Below, in pieces: positions 5,717 through 8,755 of a DNA stretch of 8,755 bases (the stretch's first letter is position 1; every line of letters begins with the position of its first letter). The notes under the pieces are model-generated. The model worked only from the letters and a program-made list of their open reading frames with translations. It did not search any database and was not told the origin of the DNA. Source of the DNA: Lachnospiraceae bacterium (GTDB lineage: Bacteria > Bacillota > Clostridia > Lachnospirales > Lachnospiraceae); assembly GCA_014804185.1 (NCBI GenBank), contig JAAVAG010000208.1:1-8755 (forward strand). The letters are read 5' to 3'. A program made the position numbers and the translations under genes.

Positions 5717-7390
5717 TTGAAGAAAAAAGAAAATAAGAATGGCTCCAGGCTGAAAGTGATTCCTTTGGGCGGATTGGAGCAGATTGGACTGAACATTACT
5801 GCCTTTGAGTACGAAGACAGTATTGTTGTGGTGGACTGCGGGCTGGCATTCCCGGCGGACGATATGCTGGGAATCGATCTGGTGATTCCGGATATTACTT
5901 ATCTGAAAGATAATATTGAAAAGGTGAAAGGATTTGTCATAACGCACGGACATGAGGATCATATCGGCGCACTGCCCTATGTGCTTCGGGAGATCAACGT
6001 GCCGGTCTATGCCACCAAGCTTACGATCGCGCTCATTGAAAATAAACTGAAAGAACACAATATGACAAAGTCCACAAAGCGCAAAGTGGTAAAATTCGGG
6101 CAGTCCATCAATCTGGGGCAGTTTCGGATTGAATTTATCAAGACAAACCACAGTATCGTGGATGCGTCGGCGCTGGCCATTTATTCCCCTGCGGGAACGG
6201 TGATCCACACGGGAGATTTCAAGGTGGATTATACACCGGTATTCGGGGATGCCATCGATCTGCAGCGCTTTGCGGAAATCGGAAAAAAAGGCGTTCTGGC
6301 GCTGATGTGCGACTCCACCAACGCGGAACGTCCGGGATTTACCCAGTCTGAGAAGACGGTGGGACGCACTTTTGACACATTGTTTGAAGAGCATAAAAAC
6401 ACCCGTATTTTTGTGGCTACCTTTGCCTCCAACGTGGATCGCGTCAGGCAGATCATCAACACGGCCCATAAGTTCGGACGCAAGGTCGTTGTAGAAGGCC
6501 GGAGCATGGTCAATGTCATTGAGACTGCTTCCGCGCTGGGGTATCTGAGTATTCCTGACAGGACGCTGATTGATGTGGAACGTTTGAAAGATTATCCGCC
6601 CCAGCAGCAGGTGATTATCACCACCGGCAGCCAGGGGGAGAGCATGGCGGCGCTCAGCCGTATGGCCGGGGATATGCATAAGAAGATCACGATAGGGCCC
6701 GGCGATACGGTGATTTTCTCTTCCAATCCGATTCCGGGTAACGAGAAAGCCGTCACAAAAGTGATCAATGAACTGTTCCGCAAGGGGGCGGACGTCATCT
6801 TTCAGGATACACATGTATCCGGACATGCCTGCCAGGAGGAGATCAAGCTGATCTATACGCTGGTGAAACCGAAATATGCCATACCGGTTCACGGAGAGTA
6901 CAAACATCTGCGCGCGCAGGCGAAAGTGGCCGAGGGAATGGGAATCGACAAGGAGAATATATTTATTCTGTCTTCCGGGGAAGTGCTGGAACTGTCTGAG
7001 GATTCGGCGGGCGTGACAGGAAAAGTGCCGGTGGGAACGATTCTGGTGGACGGTCTGGGCGTAGGCGACGTGGGAAATGTGGTTCTGCGCGACAGGCAGC
7101 ATCTGGCGGAGGATGGGATTCTGATCGTCGTGATGGCGCTGGAAAAGTACAGCGGCCAGATTGTCTCGGGGCCGGACATTGTGTCCAGAGGTTTTGTATA
7201 TGTCAGAGAGTCCGATGAACTGATGGATGAGGCCAGAGAAGTGGTGAATACGGCGCTGCAGGGCTGTGTGGACAGAGGCATCAGCGACTGGGGCAAGCTG
7301 AAGTCAGCCACCAAGGATTCGCTGAGCGATTATGTGTGGAAAAAGACGAAACGGCGTCCCATGATTCTGCCGATCATTATGGAAGTATAA
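5717..7390 (+). CDS. rnj: Ribonuclease J (metallo-beta-lactamase/beta-CASP RNase)
   Basis: A 557-residue RNase J, a 5'-to-3' exoribonuclease and endonuclease central to mRNA decay and rRNA maturation in Firmicutes. The metallo-beta-lactamase zinc ligands are in HGHEDH (77-82: His77, His79, Asp81, His82), His145 (TNHSI) and Asp167 (HTGDF). The beta-CASP region includes CDSTNAERPG (198-207), TTGSQGES (302-309) and SSNPIPGNE (335-343). The motifs SGHA (His370) and VHGEY (His392) follow, then the C-terminal domain. Length equals that of the family (about 555). The start is TTG at 5717-5719: GGAGG (5704-5708) lies 8 bases before it, inside the last DUF1292 codons, and the next methionine falls within the folded domain. 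Only one copy is in the window, so J1 versus J2 type is undecided. Confidence 0.97.
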   Translation: MKKKENKNGSRLKVIPLGGLEQIGLNITAFEYEDSIVVVDCGLAFPADDMLGIDLVIPDITYLKDNIEKVKGFVITHGHEDHIGALPYVLREINVPVYATKLTIALIENKLKEHNMTKSTKRKVVKFGQSINLGQFRIEFIKTNHSIVDASALAIYSPAGTVIHTGDFKVDYTPVFGDAIDLQRFAEIGKKGVLALMCDSTNAERPGFTQSEKTVGRTFDTLFEEHKNTRIFVATFASNVDRVRQIINTAHKFGRKVVVEGRSMVNVIETASALGYLSIPDRTLIDVERLKDYPPQQQVIITTGSQGESMAALSRMAGDMHKKITIGPGDTVIFSSNPIPGNEKAVTKVINELFRKGADVIFQDTHVSGHACQEEIKLIYTLVKPKYAIPVHGEYKHLRAQAKVAEGMGIDKENIFILSSGEVLELSEDSAGVTGKVPVGTILVDGLGVGDVGNVVLRDRQHLAEDGILIVVMALEKYSGQIVSGPDIVSRGFVYVRESDELMDEAREVVNTALQGCVDRGISDWGKLKSATKDSLSDYVWKKTKRRPMILPIIMEV

Positions 7391-7432
7391 AGACGTAAGT
7401 ACAGGGACAAATAGTTGTGGAGGAAATGCAGA

Positions 7433-7945
7433 ATGAATATAAAGCAGGTGATAGGCGCCGTACTGGGGACAATATTGAAAGTGGTAGTGGCGGTGCTGGT
7501 AATCTATTACGTGTATAAGGGCGCGACGATGGCGTACGATTACGGATACCGCATTTTTGCCGAGCCTGCTATGGCAGAGAAGGGAGAAGGCAGGGACATT
7601 ACGGTGGAGATCACTATGGGGAAATCGGTACTTCAGATCGGTGAACTTCTGGAACAGAAAGGACTGATCAGGGACAGCATGCTGTTTTATATTCAGAATC
7701 TGCTGTCAGAATACAGCGGAAAACTTGCGCCGGGAACCTATACGCTCAATACTTCTATGACCGCGCGCGAAATGATGGCGGTCATGTCGGTGAAAGATGA
7801 GGAAAGCGGCGGGTCTGAAAACGAAGGGGGAAGCTTGGCGCCTCCCGCGGATGAGGGCAGCGACAGTCCGGGTGCCGAGGATGATATGGACGGAGATGAC
7901 GATTTTGAGGGGGACGAAGAAGACGGCGCAGGTTCGGAAGAATGA
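7433..7945 (+). CDS. Short MltG/YceG-like membrane protein without the catalytic domain
   Basis: A 170-residue protein. A hydrophobic segment at about 7-27 acts as a single membrane anchor, likely with the rest outside. Residues about 55-120 match the N-terminal LysM-like part of MltG: DITVEITMGKSVLQIGELLE, GLIRDSMLFYIQN, then GKLAPGTYTLNTSMTAREMM. MltG of about 350 residues is a lytic transglycosylase that cuts nascent peptidoglycan; the domain with its catalytic glutamate is absent. Instead residues 121-170 form a low-complexity tail with 22 Asp or Glu in 50. No frameshift is evident, since the reading frame ends within the ATGA overlap with the next gene. ATG 7433 has GGAGG (7419-7423) 9 bases upstream; a longer TTG start at 7415 would bypass this site. 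It sits where Bacillus has yrrL (mltG). A non-enzymatic cell-wall role is inference. Confidence 0.85.
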   Translation: MNIKQVIGAVLGTILKVVVAVLVIYYVYKGATMAYDYGYRIFAEPAMAEKGEGRDITVEITMGKSVLQIGELLEQKGLIRDSMLFYIQNLLSEYSGKLAPGTYTLNTSMTAREMMAVMSVKDEESGGSENEGGSLAPPADEGSDSPGAEDDMDGDDDFEGDEEDGAGSEE

Positions 7946-8607
7946 CGTCTGCTCAGAAGAACGATATGATGATAGATGAAAGAATGGTTGCCTTTATTGA
8001 CTCGTTTGATAAAGGCAATACGCCTTTTTTGGACGAAATGGAAGAGAGCGCACTTTCCGAAGGCGTTCCGGTGATCCGCAGACAGACGCAGGCGATGCTG
8101 AAGTTTTTGATGGCTTTTCAGAGACCCATGCGAATACTGGAGGTGGGAACCGCGGTGGGATTTTCTGCGCTGCTTATGTGTGAGTATGCTCCGCAGGGCT
8201 GTGAGATCACTACCATTGAAAAATATGAAAAGCGCATCCCCGCCGCCCGGGAAAATTTCCGCAGGGCGGGCAAAGAAGGGCAGATTACACTGCTGGAGGG
8301 GGATGCGGCGGATATCCTTGGGCAGCTTGCGGGCGAGTTTGATTTTATCTTTATGGATGCGGCCAAGGGACAGTATATCCGTTTTCTGCCGGAGGTCGTC
8401 AGACTGCTGCGGGCGGGAGGACTTCTGGTGTCGGATAATGTGCTGCAGGGCGGGGAAATATTGGAGTCACGTTATGCGGTGACGCGCCGGAACAGGACGA
8501 TCCACGCCCGTATGAGGGAATATCTCTATGAACTTACCCATCACCCCCAGCTTGCAACGGTCATTGTACCCATGGGGGATGGCATCACTTTGAGTACAAA
8601 GGTATGA
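7942..8607 (+). CDS. trmR: TrmR-like SAM-dependent O-methyltransferase (tRNA 5-hydroxyuridine)
   Basis: A 221-residue class I, metal-dependent O-methyltransferase of the YrrM family. Bacillus subtilis TrmR (YrrM) methylates 5-hydroxyuridine at tRNA position 34 to 5-methoxyuridine. Motifs are ILEVGTAVGFSALLM (65-79, SAM glycine loop), TTIEKYEKR (90-98, acidic Glu93), LEGDAADIL (118-126), FIFMDAAKGQYIRF (135-148, Asp139) and LVSDNVLQGG (162-171, Asp165 and Asn166 as metal ligands). FMDAAKGQY and SDNVLQGG favour TrmR over caffeoyl-CoA-type enzymes. ATG 7942 overlaps the preceding stop as ATGA but has only GGAAG one base away. ATG 7966 or 7969 are alternatives that lose eight or nine residues. 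The gene overlaps a U32 gene start, which supports the tRNA role. Confidence 0.88.
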   Translation: MTSAQKNDMMIDERMVAFIDSFDKGNTPFLDEMEESALSEGVPVIRRQTQAMLKFLMAFQRPMRILEVGTAVGFSALLMCEYAPQGCEITTIEKYEKRIPAARENFRRAGKEGQITLLEGDAADILGQLAGEFDFIFMDAAKGQYIRFLPEVVRLLRAGGLLVSDNVLQGGEILESRYAVTRRNRTIHARMREYLYELTHHPQLATVIVPMGDGITLSTKV

Positions 8608-8618
8608 GGGAAAGAAAG

Positions 8619-8755
8619 ATGCGGGAAAAGAGACGTAAACCGGAACTGCTGGTGCCGGCCGCCAGCCTGGAGGTCCTGAAAACAGCGGTTATATTCGGCG
8701 CAGACGCTGTCTATATCGGCGGCGAGGCGTTTGGACTCCGGGCAAAAGCCAAAAA
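8619..8755 (+). CDS. U32-family protein (TrhP/YrrN-YrrO type), 5' end only
   Basis: The first 45 codons of a gene that leaves the right edge. The protein begins MREKRRKPELLVPAAS, and VIFGADAVYIGGEAFGLRA follows, the classic N-terminal signature of peptidase-U32-family proteins. ATG 8619 is preferred: GAGGG (8606-8610) lies 8 bases before it. An in-frame ATG at 8604 overlaps the trmR stop as ATGA but has no ribosome binding site. Placed directly after trmR, it matches Bacillus yrrN/yrrO, whose products (TrhP1 and TrhP2) take part in prephenate-dependent hydroxylation of U34 in tRNA, the step before TrmR. The family call is firm; the TrhP role is inferred from gene order, and the catalytic region is outside the window. 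Confidence 0.88.
   Translation, partial: MREKRRKPELLVPAASLEVLKTAVIFGADAVYIGGEAFGLRAKAK

Noticed and set aside
5339..7102. 587-codon - strand open frame opposite rnj and the DUF1292 gene
   Set aside because: It is a shadow of genes with unmistakable motifs on the + strand. Its composition is not protein-like and no ribosome binding site or promoter was seen for it.
7433..7945. MltG-like gene as a frameshifted pseudogene
   Set aside because: The downstream sequence continues directly as TrmR through an ATGA overlap, leaving no room for a lost catalytic domain in another frame.

Overview
The window reads as a core chromosomal region of a Firmicute, most likely a Lachnospiraceae-type member of Clostridia with moderate GC. 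The assignment rests on protein character (an RNase J, an IreB-family protein, a rhodanese-less ThiI, MtaB), strong GGAGG-type ribosome binding sites, a mixture of ATG, GTG and TTG starts, and gene order. No mobile element, CRISPR array, rRNA or tRNA gene was seen. Coding density is high and no gene shows an internal frameshift. No gene-free stretch exceeds about 130 bases.

Left part (1-2754, + strand): the 3' end of rsmE (16S rRNA m3U1498 methyltransferase), a cysteine desulfurase, and thiI. The last two form a tight pair that fits sulfur delivery to tRNA 4-thiouridine and/or the thiazole of thiamin. Next comes one small gene on the - strand (2821-3051). It encodes an HPr-fold protein that lacks the phosphocarrier histidine but keeps the serine-46 region, so it resembles Crh. 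It has its own promoter, a strong Shine-Dalgarno with a GTG start, and a directional terminator. It converges on thiI and diverges from mtaB.

Middle (3152-4489, + strand): mtaB, the radical-SAM methylthiotransferase that makes ms2t6A37 in tRNA.

Right part (4557-8755, + strand): a recognisable promoter starts an apparent operon. Its order is ireB-like, ruvX, a DUF1292 gene, rnj (RNase J), a short MltG-like membrane protein, a trmR-like methyltransferase and a U32-family gene cut by the window end. From memory this is the Bacillus subtilis yrzL-yrrK-yrzB-yrrL-yrrM-yrrN/O order with an RNase J gene inserted. The slot held by the lytic transglycosylase MltG (yrrL) is taken by a 170-residue protein. 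It has only the membrane anchor and the N-terminal LysM-like part, followed by a very acidic tail. The last three genes are joined by ATGA overlaps or near-overlaps.

Functionally the window is dominated by RNA work: rRNA methylation (RsmE), three probable tRNA modification steps (ThiI with its desulfurase, MtaB, TrmR with the U32 protein) and RNA decay or processing (RNase J). It also holds RuvX and two regulatory proteins of signalling type (IreB-like, HPr-like). No wholly new system is visible. The best leads are the histidine-less HPr paralogue and the catalytic-domain-less MltG-like protein.
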